This document shows, piece after piece, positions 40,115-48,380 of a stretch of 49,712 nt of DNA. Source of the stretch: Methanosarcinales archaeon Methan_01. GTDB taxonomy: Archaea; Halobacteriota; Methanosarcinia; Methanotrichales; Methanotrichaceae. Both the position numbers and the translations under genes were made by a program. Within the stretch, counting starts at the first letter, position 1; each line of letters begins with the position of its first letter. The stretch lies in contig LUYE01000041.1 of assembly GCA_001602645.1 (NCBI GenBank), positions 1 to 49,712 of the forward strand. The letters are read 5' to 3'. The notes beneath the pieces are model-generated. The model was not told where the DNA came from and made no database searches. It saw only the letters and a list, made by a program, of their open reading frames with translations.

Positions 40115-40974
40115 AGTCTCAAAAACCTGTCATGTTTCAGCCGTCGCGTCTCATCAGCCATATGCAGGTATCTCGCCGTCGTTGTGATGTCCTTGTGCCT
40201 TAGTAATTGTTGGATGGTCAGGATGTCGCAGCCGTTAGCGATCATTATCGAGGCACTACTATGTCTCGTGAAGACGTGAACCCCTCCAGCCTTCTCTATC
40301 CCTGCACGTTTCTTGTATTTGATAAAAATCCTGTAGATGTCCCGGCGGTGCATTCGTTGGCCGTAATCTGAATAAAAGAGCGGCTGCCTTCCATCGACGT
40401 CTAGGGGTGGACGAACTGCTAGGTATTGCTTTAGGGTTTTGGCTGCTTCATCGCTGAGGTAAGCTATGCCGTCTTGGCCGCCTTTGCCCTCCCTGATCGT
40501 CAGCCTAAGCCGTGATAGGTCTAGGTCTTCGTCGTCCAGGTTACAGACTTCGCTGGCTCGCAGACACCCAAAGAAGGCCGTCTGCAATAGCGCTAGGTGC
40601 TTTAAGTTGTCTATAACGTCGAAGATCCGCTGCACGTCTTCAGCATCGAAAAAGTGCGGTATCTGGTTGTTACGTTTCAAAAATGGGAAGGAAAAGTCCT
40701 CGCCTAGCATCTCATGATACCGCTTTACGGTGAAGCTGTAGTTGTTGATGGTACTTCGGGCTCGTTTGCGTTCAAGTAACGAATCCCGAAACTCACCAGC
40801 CTGCGATAACGAAGGCTCGTCAGTCCCCGCCCACTCCAGATACAGCTTACATACCGAAATGTAGTTGGTGATCGTAGCCTCTCGGAAACCCTGACCTTCG
40901 AGATATCGCTTGAATCTACTTAGTGCGATATCCGTTGTTGGCACGTCCCATGATACATCTAACCGCTTTGGCAT
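40111..40974 (-). CDS. Tyrosine recombinase/integrase
   Basis: A 287-residue XerC/D-type integrase. Numbering from the Met at 40989 used for orientation: catalytic Arg144 ('GCLRASEVCNL'), Lys169 in the beta-hairpin, His238 and Arg242 ('HVFTRHSSAS'), His265 ('LLRHKDITTTARY') and nucleophile Tyr274 are all present. The N-terminal SAM-like core-binding domain covers about 20-100. The start at 40974 is preferred because GGGAGGTC lies 5 nt before it; 40989 is the alternative. It lies about 100 bp from attR, intact and not split by the att site. Confidence 0.93.
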   Translation of the reverse strand: MPKRLDVSWDVPTTDIALSRFKRYLEGQGFREATITNYISVCKLYLEWAGTDEPSLSQAGEFRDSLLERKRARSTINNYSFTVKRYHEMLGEDFSFPFLKRNNQIPHFFDAEDVQRIFDVIDNLKHLALLQTAFFGCLRASEVCNLDDEDLDLSRLRLTIREGKGGQDGIAYLSDEAAKTLKQYLAVRPPLDVDGRQPLFYSDYGQRMHRRDIYRIFIKYKKRAGIEKAGGVHVFTRHSSASIMIANGCDILTIQQLLRHKDITTTARYLHMADETRRLKHDRFLRL

Positions 40975-41076
40975 TTTTAGACCTCCCAAAGCGGCGCGAC
41001 CTAAACGCCTATCACCCAGTACGACCTAGCTTCACAAAATCGATATGCAGCGGGTTAATGTGATACGCTCACATCC

Positions 41077-41140
41077 CGCAAGGTTGAGGGCCTTGTCTCG
41101 CAGGAGTTCGTGGGTTCGAATCCCATCCCCCGCACCAAAC
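41077..41140 (+). repeat. attR: 64-bp copy of the tRNA-Leu 3' part
   Basis: Perfect copy of 31701-31764. It lacks the tRNA 5' half, so it is a fragment left by integration, not a second tRNA gene. The stretch 40990-41076 between integrase and attR has no gene. Confidence 0.95.
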
Positions 41141-41676
41141 TTACCTTTCTTGATAACGATTTTGATGTTTTCTACCAAACCCTTGATGTATTAACTTGTG
41201 CCTTTATCGTAAAAAAACAAAATTTATAGATTTAACTGAATATAACGACTGAAGTGCCCTAATTTGAACATTTAGAATAATAGTTCAGAAATAATTTTAA
41301 ATGGGATTGGCTTGTCTTCCGGCATTCCAATTTGCGATTCGGGGGAGAATTGGAGAAACCGCAAATCCTGATCTGAGGAACCGCGTGAGCATGGGCGATA
41401 CAATACTCAAAAACATTGACTAAATAGTGTTTCATATCTTGACACATAATAAAAAGAATACCCCGATTTATGACATTTTAATTAGGAACATCTTAAACAA
41501 TTAGTTCATAATATAAATTTTATTTAATGGGCACGTCCAGTTTTAAAAAAAAAAGCTCATCCACCCAACCAAAAAAATTTTATATAATGAAGCCTTTACA
41601 CTTTTATGAAAAGGTCATTCAAAGTGGACCTTTTAGATAATCAGTTAGAGCTGTTAGGATAGGAAACCCTTAAAAT
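41141..41676. other. AT-rich gap to the right of the element
   Basis: More than 500 bp with no supported gene. It has long A and T runs and a TATA element TTTATATAATG (near 41578-41588), which would serve the next gene with a leader of about 90 nt. The ribosomal genes that usually follow this tRNA-Leu are not here. Confidence 0.5.
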
Positions 41677-41697
41677 TTGAAGATGAGGCGGATGAAG

Positions 41698-42099
41698 ATG
41701 GGAGAAACAGATGCAGCATTCAAGAAGGTATTGGTCCAGAACCTGACCATCCCCGTGGGAGGAGATAAGAGGCTACTACCAAGTTTAGATGTGAGCAAGT
41801 GGGATCGGCTCCACTTTCACATAGGAGCAGTGTCCCGCACGGTTCCAGGCCTCAACGTTAGAATACTATTTGGCACACCGATATCTGGCGGGATACTTCT
41901 TGCCGATAGCACAGTTTGGTTCGAGGAGACGGTATCTGAGCGGGAATTCTCTCATCAGACACCAGCGAGTTATGGTGGAACAGGTTTTGTGATGAGTGTG
42001 CCAGTTGTTGCGCCGCTACTCTATGATGTTATCCTGACAAACAAAGGGAATAAAGAACTGAAGGCCATTTCGGTTGCTGTAATGGCACAGGAGATTTAA
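41698..42099 (+). CDS. Beta-rich hypothetical protein
   Basis: A 133-residue protein from the ATG at 41698, chosen because GAGG lies 8 nt upstream; the frame is open from a TTG at 41677 with three further Mets between. No signal peptide. The strand pattern ('WDRLHFHIGAVSRTVPGLNVRILFGTP', 'LLYDVILTNKGNKELKAISVAVMAQ') suggests a jelly-roll-like domain. No family recognised. It lies 21 bp before a decayed gene. Confidence 0.55.
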   Translation: MGETDAAFKKVLVQNLTIPVGGDKRLLPSLDVSKWDRLHFHIGAVSRTVPGLNVRILFGTPISGGILLADSTVWFEETVSEREFSHQTPASYGGTGFVMSVPVVAPLLYDVILTNKGNKELKAISVAVMAQEI

Positions 42100-42120
42100 G
42101 ATCACGAAAAGTGATAAGCA

Positions 42121-42489
42121 ATGGCGTTATTTGAACTTCGAGGGATAATCTGTGACAGGACTAAAGAGGCCATCGATGAGCCAAAACTGAAATGATTCAT
42201 AGATGGAGGTTAGGAAGACGTATTGGACTGGGAACCGTTCAGGATGAACTATGGCGAAGCTAGAACTATTAACTGGTCGAGCCCTCCATTTTATAGGAGG
42301 ATTCGAGTAGAACTTTATGAACATGATAGGCGCAAAGACGATTACATCGGCGCGTTGGAATTAAATGCTACCGATGGATGGGGCACTGAACAGAGTCACC
42401 ACATTGAAGGTCGAAGAGCGGTATACGTCCCGATCATCCCAGCTTGGCCAGGGACGTCAACAACCTTGGTTGGATCCTGCAGGCCATGA
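42121..42489 (+). pseudogene. Decayed gene with two nonsense codons
   Basis: One frame reads a sensible protein start ('MALFELRGIICDRTKEAIDEPKLK'-type, shown here in part), then TGA at 42193-42195 and TAG at 42211-42213. It then continues in the same frame with 'FRMNYGEARTIN', 'IRVELYEHDRRKDDYIGALEL' and so on to 42489. The two halves fit one C2-like/beta-sandwich protein. Two stops so close argue for decay; the end is also ragged. Confidence 0.5.
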
Positions 42490-42580
42490 GTGACCTCCGG
42501 GGAGCCAAGAAACACTTATGTCGTTCCGTTGCGATCTCTCAATGGCTGCAAGGCATTTGATTGATTGAGTCTTCATCGCC

Positions 42581-43549
42581 TCAAGATCTGCAAGTTCTAC
42601 ACACCGAGTCATTCTCGCAGCACTCATATTCCATCTGCAGAGTGGTGTGCTCAATTCCGAATTTGTCCTTGAGCCTGGACTTCAAATGTTTCATGATATC
42701 CTGAGACGAGATCTGGCTTTTGCCGTCCATCACCACATGAGCGCTGAGGAGGACATGTTGAGAGCAGAGATTCCATATGTGAATATCATGCACATCGGTC
42801 ACACCTGGCGAACTGAGCATATCCTCTTCGACATATCTCAAGTTGAGGCTGGTCGGAGTTCCTTCCATCATTATATGTGCAGAGGACCTGATCACCCTCC
42901 ATGAGCCGACGAGGATGATCGCACCTATCAGCATGCCTGCCAACGAATCAGCCAGCATCCAGCCAGTCCGCCAGATTATAGCCGCTGCAACGATCACGCC
43001 GAAAGATGACAATGCATCTCCAAGAACATGGAACATTGCGCTCTGCACATTGGCGTCCTCTACAGCAGGGTGGTGCTGATCATGATGATCGATGTCGGAT
43101 CCGATGTGATGATCGCCTCTTAGGATGAACGCCACGACCAAGTTTCCTGCCAGACCCAGAAGAGCAATGGTCAGAAGCTCCATGCCCATGACAGGCTGGG
43201 GTGAAACGAAGCGATGATACGCCTCCCAGAATATACAGATCGATATTATTGCAAGCGTTATCCCATTAATCAAAGAAGCGAAGACCTCGAAACGATGGTA
43301 TCCGAAGGTATGTTTCTCATCTGCCGGAAGGGAGGAGAGGCGGAGGGCAGCATAGCTGAGCCCCAAGGCAAAGATGTCCAGGAATACATGGGATGCATCG
43401 GCTAGCAGGGCCAGGCTCCCCGTCCACCATCCACCTACCAACTCGACGATCAATATGGCGCAAGTAAGGGCAATGGCTATCAGGAATCGGCGCTCAATTG
43501 ATTTGGAAGGGTGTGGTATCATAGGACCAATCCAATTTGAGACTTCCAT
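42581..43549 (-). CDS. Cation diffusion facilitator (zinc exporter type)
   Basis: A 322-residue CDF-family antiporter exporting Zn2+ or similar metals in exchange for protons. Six membrane helices are seen. The metal site is His-x-x-x-Asp in helix 2 ('ADASHVFLDIF') and His-x-x-x-Asp in helix 5 ('FHVLGDALSSF'), the zinc-type combination. A His-rich loop lies between helices 4 and 5 ('DHHIGSDIDHHDQHH'). The C-terminal cytoplasmic domain ends in a Cys-rich tail ('CCENDSVCRTC') that may bind metal. Stands alone. Confidence 0.92.
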   Translation of the reverse strand: MEVSNWIGPMIPHPSKSIERRFLIAIALTCAILIVELVGGWWTGSLALLADASHVFLDIFALGLSYAALRLSSLPADEKHTFGYHRFEVFASLINGITLAIISICIFWEAYHRFVSPQPVMGMELLTIALLGLAGNLVVAFILRGDHHIGSDIDHHDQHHPAVEDANVQSAMFHVLGDALSSFGVIVAAAIIWRTGWMLADSLAGMLIGAIILVGSWRVIRSSAHIMMEGTPTSLNLRYVEEDMLSSPGVTDVHDIHIWNLCSQHVLLSAHVVMDGKSQISSQDIMKHLKSRLKDKFGIEHTTLQMEYECCENDSVCRTCRS

Positions 43550-44026
43550 GATGTATCAACTTTTGGGTTATGAGTGAGAATAATTGGAACGAGTCATCGG
43601 GATCATATTCATGCGTTGGGGGGAAAACGCCGAGTATGCGCAACGTCAAGCGATCAATGGGCATTAAGGAAGGTTAGTACCCCCACCGGGGGACAGAGCA
43701 CAGGGTAAAATGCTACAAAACTACAATATAAGGATAGTTAAAACTAGGTAAGATTAACTCGGCACTATATATTCACAAAATCGCTATCAATAGGGTTAGT
43801 TTGTGCGGAGAATGGAACCAGAATACCTATCTCAACCCCATAATGACCGTCGCAGAGGGCATCTCTGAGCCTCTGAGGCTGAACCTCTAAGGGAGAGTCT
43901 CGGTTTGATGGAGGGCCTGGAGGTCCAGCATCGAACTCACAGGCTGCGGGTTGCTTATCGTCTCCCACATCCAAGGCAAAATGCCCTGGGGCCCATCCCA
44001 TAAACAGATATCTGCAACTTACTTAC
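43550..44026. other. Gap without a supported gene
   Basis: About 480 bp. It contains a CCCCC-ACC-GGGGG hairpin near 43680-43692. A 78-codon leftward frame (43765-44001) has odd composition, rich in Pro, Asp and Gly, with no motif. I see no convincing gene here. Confidence 0.4.
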
Positions 44027-44092
44027 TAAAAGAGCCTCGCAGGAGCAATAGGCTTTAATACTTTGATGACACAAAAAGATCCGGGGTGTTAG
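44027..44092 (+). repeat. Duplicated promoter segment, copy 1
   Basis: From CTAAAAGAG to the GTG start this matches 44856-44922 in most positions, including CTCGCAGGAGCAA-AGGCTTTAATACTT. The TTTAATAC TATA box lies about 30 nt before GTG, so both transcripts should start at or near the start codon. Confidence 0.75.
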
Positions 44093-44457
44093 CTATGAAG
44101 GCGATGATATTACTTCCACTGTTGGCCCTCGGGCTCCTCTGCACCACTGGAGCTGCAGGTTCTCCAGGATGTGGGGGTTCGGAGGACCCGATGACAACTT
44201 CATATAAAACGGATATCTCCAAGGAGTGGCTCTCTCCCTCGAACTACAAATCGTTCTCCAGCCAGGCCAATTTTCTCCACGATTACTGCCCTCCCGAAAG
44301 GGCCTACTCCACGCGATCAAGCCAGGTAAGTTATTATTATACGTATCAATATCCAGCGAGCCGCTATTATACCTGGTATTACTATCCGTACAGCTACTAC
44401 AAGTACCCTACTGGGTACTTCTATGACAGAGACAGTTATTCATTGGTTATAGGTTAA
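44086..44457 (+). CDS. Exported tyrosine-rich protein, copy 1
   Basis: A 123-residue protein starting at GTG 44086. A signal peptide ('MILLPLLALGLLCTTGAAG') is followed by a polar part with two cysteines and a tyrosine-rich C-terminus: 17 Tyr in the last 46 residues, in Tyr-Tyr-Pro-Tyr-Ser-Tyr-Tyr patterns ending 'PTGYFYDRDSYSLVIG'. The GTG start is supported by copy 2, which has no ATG at the alternative position. Low-complexity aromatic chains of this sort can form cross-linked or fibrous surface material. Function unknown. Confidence 0.65.
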   Translation: MLAMKAMILLPLLALGLLCTTGAAGSPGCGGSEDPMTTSYKTDISKEWLSPSNYKSFSSQANFLHDYCPPERAYSTRSSQVSYYYTYQYPASRYYTWYYYPYSYYKYPTGYFYDRDSYSLVIG

Positions 44458-44855
44458 GATCGGCCAGGAAGGTCTTTGGGCCTCATCAGCCGACGGTGTC
44501 CACCCACCTGCCTCAGCCATAGTTATCTCGGAGTCGTTGCTGTCCAAATATCGGCGTAGTTCAATGTGAGATTGATGACGTTTTCAATGGACCTGGTTAT
44601 TGTTTATCAATTAAATTATACTTATAATGTAGACACTTCTTTAAAATTTCTACCGATTGATGATCATTGTAGAAATGGCAACATCCGAGGCACCGCTCGT
44701 AGCCTCTTCGAACCTGAAGACCCAGAGCACCTTCTGCTCTCTCTCGAACCAGCCACCCACGATGGTCCAGATTCAAATCCGAGAGCATCGCCATCCCTAT
44801 CCCCTGCGCCAAATATCCGCCTGCCCCAGGTCCAGAACCTGATCCGGTCAACTTT
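44458..44855. other. Gap between the tyrosine-rich genes
   Basis: About 400 bp. Open frames on both strands (44566-44859 plus, 44597-44878 minus) carry fragments that look protein-like but shift frame, so it may hold a decayed gene. Nothing here can be assigned. Confidence 0.35.
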
Positions 44856-44922
44856 CTAAAAGAGACTCGCAGGAGCAACAGGCTTTAATACTTGGATGGA
44901 CCCTGACGGTTTGGGGTGTTAG
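44856..44922 (+). repeat. Duplicated promoter segment, copy 2
   Basis: Second copy of the CTAAAAGAG...GGCTTTAATACTT...GGGGTGTTAG segment. The duplication covers promoter and signal-peptide coding region and shows the two tyrosine-rich genes arose by tandem duplication. Confidence 0.75.
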
Positions 44923-45281
44923 TCATTAAGGCAATAATTGTACTTTTGCTATTGGCGATTGGGCTCCTCTGCTCCGCAGCAGCCGCCCATCCACCGGGTG
45001 ACGGAGATCCGAGACATTCGATCAAGCCACCAGATCGTACGTCTCCCTCTTACGACTGGCTCTCTCCCTGGGACTCGTACAATAGCCCGTATTATAGCTC
45101 GTATAACAGCTACACCTACTATCCCTACGGCTATTATTACCCGAGCGGCTACTATTACAATTACTACTACCCGAGTAGTTACTACTACACATACTCCTAC
45201 CCATACAGCTACTATTACCCATACTACAGGTACCCCACCGGATACTACTATAGAACTCGGTATTCACTTGTGATGGGCTAG
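44916..45281 (+). CDS. Exported tyrosine-rich protein, copy 2
   Basis: A 121-residue paralogue starting at GTG 44916, with signal peptide 'IIVLLLLAIGLLCSAAAA'. The last 79 residues contain 34 Tyr, plus Pro, Ser and Gly, in repeated Tyr-Tyr-Tyr-Pro-Ser units, and end 'PTGYYYRTRYSLVMG' like copy 1. Both paralogues keep 'WLSP' at the start of the mature part and the same C-terminal block, while the Tyr repeats differ in length. There is no known domain. Extracellular structural or redox/adhesive roles are possible but untested. Confidence 0.65.
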   Translation: MLVIKAIIVLLLLAIGLLCSAAAAHPPGDGDPRHSIKPPDRTSPSYDWLSPWDSYNSPYYSSYNSYTYYPYGYYYPSGYYYNYYYPSSYYYTYSYPYSYYYPYYRYPTGYYYRTRYSLVMG

Positions 45282-46141
45282 GGATCGGGTTCGTTATGAT
45301 CCTTGGAGCCGTTCTCAGGGACGGAAGCATCTCTCGTCCCGTCCTGAGGGGCTCATCGGCTTTGGCGGAGGAACTCAGCCGACGTTAGAACCCCTCCGGC
45401 GCCAAAAGATGCTGCAAAGTCCGAGGTGACGAGGTCTGGCGGCTGGGCCGTCATCGGTCTTCTTTCAGGACGGACGCGGAGGCGAGACGACGAAATCCAA
45501 TACGAGCTGCCTCATCCAGTGCCAACAGACCAGCAACCTCGTATGCCCTCAGAAGAAAGGCGGAAAGATCGGCGATCGTCCTTGGGAAATGGCGGATCTC
45601 CGAGCGGTCTCAACATGGCGTTTTTGGCCTCCGCAGGGCGGAGGAGGAGGAGGAGGGCTACAGCTTTCGATCTCTTAGCCCAAATCCCATAACCGATCCT
45701 GCCGTTCTTCCGACTGCTCCTCTTCGAGGGATGGCGTAACCTCGACGCCCTCTGCCCCGTCACCCGCACCTTCATCCCCGGAAAGAGCCGAAATCCGACG
45801 GACTCTGCCCAGGGATGAAATCGAGCGCCATCCCAGACCCCGTGGAAGATCAACATGCTCCCAGATTTAGAGTTCATTCCTGCCGAATATAAGTGTAATC
45901 CCCTCCCAGCGAGGACGCCGGTTCTACGGGGTCGAAGGCGACCTGGAGACGACGAGGATATCCGAAAGTGGGGGATCGTGGCCTAGCCAGCCCGGCAGCT
46001 CCAGGCTTCCGCATCGATGGATCGCGGCCCCCAGAGGAGCCTCCTGACCTATCGAGGGCCGTCGGCGAGATAGAAAGATAGATCGAAGAGAAGATTTTTC
46101 ATAGAGGAAAGGGAGGATCTCTTTTCAGGGATGAGATCGAG
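45282..46141. other. Gene-poor gap containing a possible helicase remnant
   Basis: 860 bp without a sound gene. On the minus strand from 45856 a frame starts 'MLIFHGVWDGARFHPWAES', preceded by GGGAG and a TTATATTC TATA-like element near 45888-45896. It resembles the first residues of archaeal SNF2-family helicases but loses sense after about 50 residues (about 45700). The rest shows no gene. Confidence 0.3.
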
Positions 46142-46807
46142 GTGAATAAGTTGAAGGTCATAGGGATAAATTCGAGCCCCAGGGGCTCCAAGAGCCAGAC
46201 CCTGAGGCTGGTCAGGACCGTCCTAGAAGGCGCCAGTGAGGCCGGAGCCATGACGGAGCTGATCGACCTCTCCAAGCTGGATATCAAGTACTGCAACGCC
46301 TGTGCCACCTGCTTTGCCACAGGCAGATGCGTACACGACGACGACTTCAGCGAGCTATTTCGGAAGATCTTGGGATGCGACGGACTGGTCCTCGGCTCAC
46401 CCAACTACTTCCACACCGTAACAGCCCAGATGAAGACGATGCTGGACAGGATGGCCGATGCCGTTCACTGTCAGCTTCTGATAGGCAAGTACGGCTGCTC
46501 GGTGGCCACTGCAGGAAGCCCCGCCTCCGGAGAGGTGACCGGCTACCTGAACAAGATCCTGGTCGGCTTCGGGGCCAGCGTCGTTGGGGAAGCCGGAGCG
46601 TCCCCCCGGATCCCCGGTGAGATGGAAGCCGCCGAGGAGCGGGGCTTCGCTCTGGGAGGGGAGCTCGTCGAGGCGATAAGAGATCAGAAGGTCTATCCAG
46701 ATCAAGAGAAGGTTCACCAGGAGATGCGAGAGCACTTCAAAGCCCTGGTGGAGATGAATAAAGACCTCTGGACCCACGAGCACGAGCACTGGAAGAGAAT
46801 CGGTTGA
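46142..46807 (+). CDS. Iron-sulfur flavoprotein (Isf family)
   Basis: A 221-residue flavodoxin-fold FMN protein ('GINSSPRGSKSQTL' phosphate loop, 'GSPNYFHTVTAQMKTMLDR'). The compact cysteine motif Cys51-x2-Cys54-x2-Cys57-x5-Cys63 matches the [4Fe-4S] motif of Methanosarcina Isf, an electron-transfer protein that takes electrons from ferredoxin and can reduce O2 or H2O2. It is convergent with hdrD across a 189-bp gap that holds no gene. Confidence 0.9.
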   Translation: MNKLKVIGINSSPRGSKSQTLRLVRTVLEGASEAGAMTELIDLSKLDIKYCNACATCFATGRCVHDDDFSELFRKILGCDGLVLGSPNYFHTVTAQMKTMLDRMADAVHCQLLIGKYGCSVATAGSPASGEVTGYLNKILVGFGASVVGEAGASPRIPGEMEAAEERGFALGGELVEAIRDQKVYPDQEKVHQEMREHFKALVEMNKDLWTHEHEHWKRIG

Positions 46808-46996
46808 TGGGCCGGACCTTCCCGGATTGCTGCCTCTCCTGCCACTTTTTTGAGATTATTATACGGGTGCGCAAAACGGCAGATTAAGTGGTGAAAAGGA
46901 GAGAAACGACTGAGACATATTATGCGGCCGAAAGAGAGAAGAAAAGAGAGACAGACGGCCGGGAGCCAAAAAGCCCCGGCACGGTTTCTCGAAGGA

Positions 46997-48379
46997 TCAG
47001 TGGGCCTCTCCTACGAGGTCCTTCCCCTCAGCCTTCCTCTCGATCGTCTCAACCTTGCAGACGTCCTCGTCGCAGACCAGAACATCCTGCTCCTGGAACT
47101 TCATGTAGGGATTGTCGGGGATCGTGATGTCCAGGCCCATGGCTGCGGTCATCATCTCCACCACGTCCAGGACTTTAACGTCGCATCCTTCCATCGCCGC
47201 TCTCCCGTCCATGATGTTCCGCCTGCAGAAGGGGCAGGTGCTGGTGATCACGTCCGCTGCTATCAGCTGGGCGTCGCCCATCCTCGCCTTGGCGCAGTCT
47301 AGGGCGAGGTCGGGGATTCCGGCCTTGACGCCGCCGCCGGCGCCGCAGCACCTCTGGAACTCTCGCGATCGAGCCATATCCTCAAACTGAACCCCGGGGA
47401 TCGACTTCAGGATGTCCCTGGGGGCCTCGAAGGCCACGTCCCTTCCGTTGACATGCATCAGGTGTCTTCCGTTGTGGCAGGGGTCGTGGTAGGTGACCTT
47501 GAAGTTGAGGGGCCTCTTCCACTCCACCTCGCCGCTCCTGATCTTCTCTCTGAGGTAGACGGAGAGGGGGATGTTTTTGTAGGGGATGTAACCCTCATAC
47601 CATCTTGGCCAGTCGATGGTCGCCGTTCTCTGACAGCCAGCACATGCGTAGAGGACCGTCTTGACCCCCCTGTCCTTGAGGGCGTCGACGTTGTGGACCG
47701 CATGTTCCTTCATAATGTTGCGCTGACCGGTCCTCACCAGGGCTGATGAGCAGCACCACTCGTCTTTTCCGAGCATGCAGAAGGGTATGTCCAGGGCGTT
47801 CATCAGCCGGACGGATGCCACAGCGAGGGCCTGCTGCCGGTAGGCTGCGGTGCAGCCCGCGAAGTAGGCGATCTCCGACGACTCCAGGACGGTGGCGTCC
47901 TTGGGTACCCAGCAGAGCCTCTCCTCCTGCTTTGCCTGGAAGGGGTTTCTGTCCTTTCCGAGGAGGGCGGGGAAGAAGGACTGCTTTCCGTAAGGGCCGT
48001 TTCCTCTTGCAACGAGGTTTGGCCTCATCGCCTCCCAGAGCTCGACGGTATTGATCCCGGACTCGCAGACGGTGCCGCAGACGCCGCAGGTGGTGCAGTA
48101 GTAGGTATCCTCTGTGAACCTGTTGATCTCGTCCTCGTTGAAGGTCTTGGGGCCGAATAGCTTGGCCCGGAGGCCGTACTGGCTCCCGAGGAGCTCCCTG
48201 AACTTGGCGATCTTGTACATGGGGGTGATCTCGGGGCGGTCCTGCCTTACGTCGAAGGTAGGACACCACTTCATGCACTCCTGGCATCGGGTGCATCCGT
48301 CCAGCTCCATCAGCTGGGTGGACTTGAGGAATCCTGATATGAGGGGCTTTCCTGCGGGACTCTTCTTCTCTTCTGCCAT
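46997..48379 (-). CDS. hdrD: CoB-CoM heterodisulfide reductase subunit D
   Basis: The catalytic subunit that reduces CoM-S-S-CoB with electrons from methanophenazine in cytochrome-containing methanogens. 460 residues, somewhat longer than the roughly 410 of Methanosarcina. Two ferredoxin [4Fe-4S] motifs: Cys29, 32, 35, 39 and Cys95, 98, 101, 105. Two CCG domains follow: 'GKDEWCCSSALVRTG' and 'FQRCCGAGGGVKAG', with additional Cys in 'YACAGCQRT' and 'STCPFCRRN'. These hold the noncubane active-site cluster. The start lies 1 bp after the hdrE stop. Confidence 0.96.
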   Translation of the reverse strand: MAEEKKSPAGKPLISGFLKSTQLMELDGCTRCQECMKWCPTFDVRQDRPEITPMYKIAKFRELLGSQYGLRAKLFGPKTFNEDEINRFTEDTYYCTTCGVCGTVCESGINTVELWEAMRPNLVARGNGPYGKQSFFPALLGKDRNPFQAKQEERLCWVPKDATVLESSEIAYFAGCTAAYRQQALAVASVRLMNALDIPFCMLGKDEWCCSSALVRTGQRNIMKEHAVHNVDALKDRGVKTVLYACAGCQRTATIDWPRWYEGYIPYKNIPLSVYLREKIRSGEVEWKRPLNFKVTYHDPCHNGRHLMHVNGRDVAFEAPRDILKSIPGVQFEDMARSREFQRCCGAGGGVKAGIPDLALDCAKARMGDAQLIAADVITSTCPFCRRNIMDGRAAMEGCDVKVLDVVEMMTAAMGLDITIPDNPYMKFQEQDVLVCDEDVCKVETIERKAEGKDLVGEAH

Positions 48380-48380
48380 C

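Larger units (their letters stand above)
31701..41140. mobile_element. Integrated plasmid/virus-like element in tRNA-Leu
   Basis: A 9.4-kb element bounded by a perfect 64-bp direct repeat of the tRNA-Leu 3' part plus four flanking bases. The left copy completes the intact tRNA; the right copy is only the 3' fragment. Contents: integrase next to the right end, HTH protein, P-loop replication ATPase, iteron-rich inverted-repeat region, ribbon-helix-helix and zinc-ribbon proteins, a NucS-like nuclease and several small unknowns. Most genes read leftward. Composition is visibly AT-richer than the flanks. No capsid, portal or terminase is recognised, so plasmid versus virus is open. The integrase gene is intact, so excision may still be possible. 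Confidence 0.93.

Noticed and set aside
41077-41140. A second tRNA-Leu gene.
   Set aside because: Only the 3' part is present; the 5' acceptor strand and D-arm are missing and the preceding sequence does not replace them. It is attR.
42211-42213. TAG read as pyrrolysine in a C2-like protein.
   Set aside because: A TGA lies 18 nt earlier in the same frame and no pyrrolysine genes are visible, so decay explains it better.
43765-44001. A 78-codon minus-strand frame.
   Set aside because: Odd composition, no motif, no promoter and no neighbour relation; it could not be supported as a gene.
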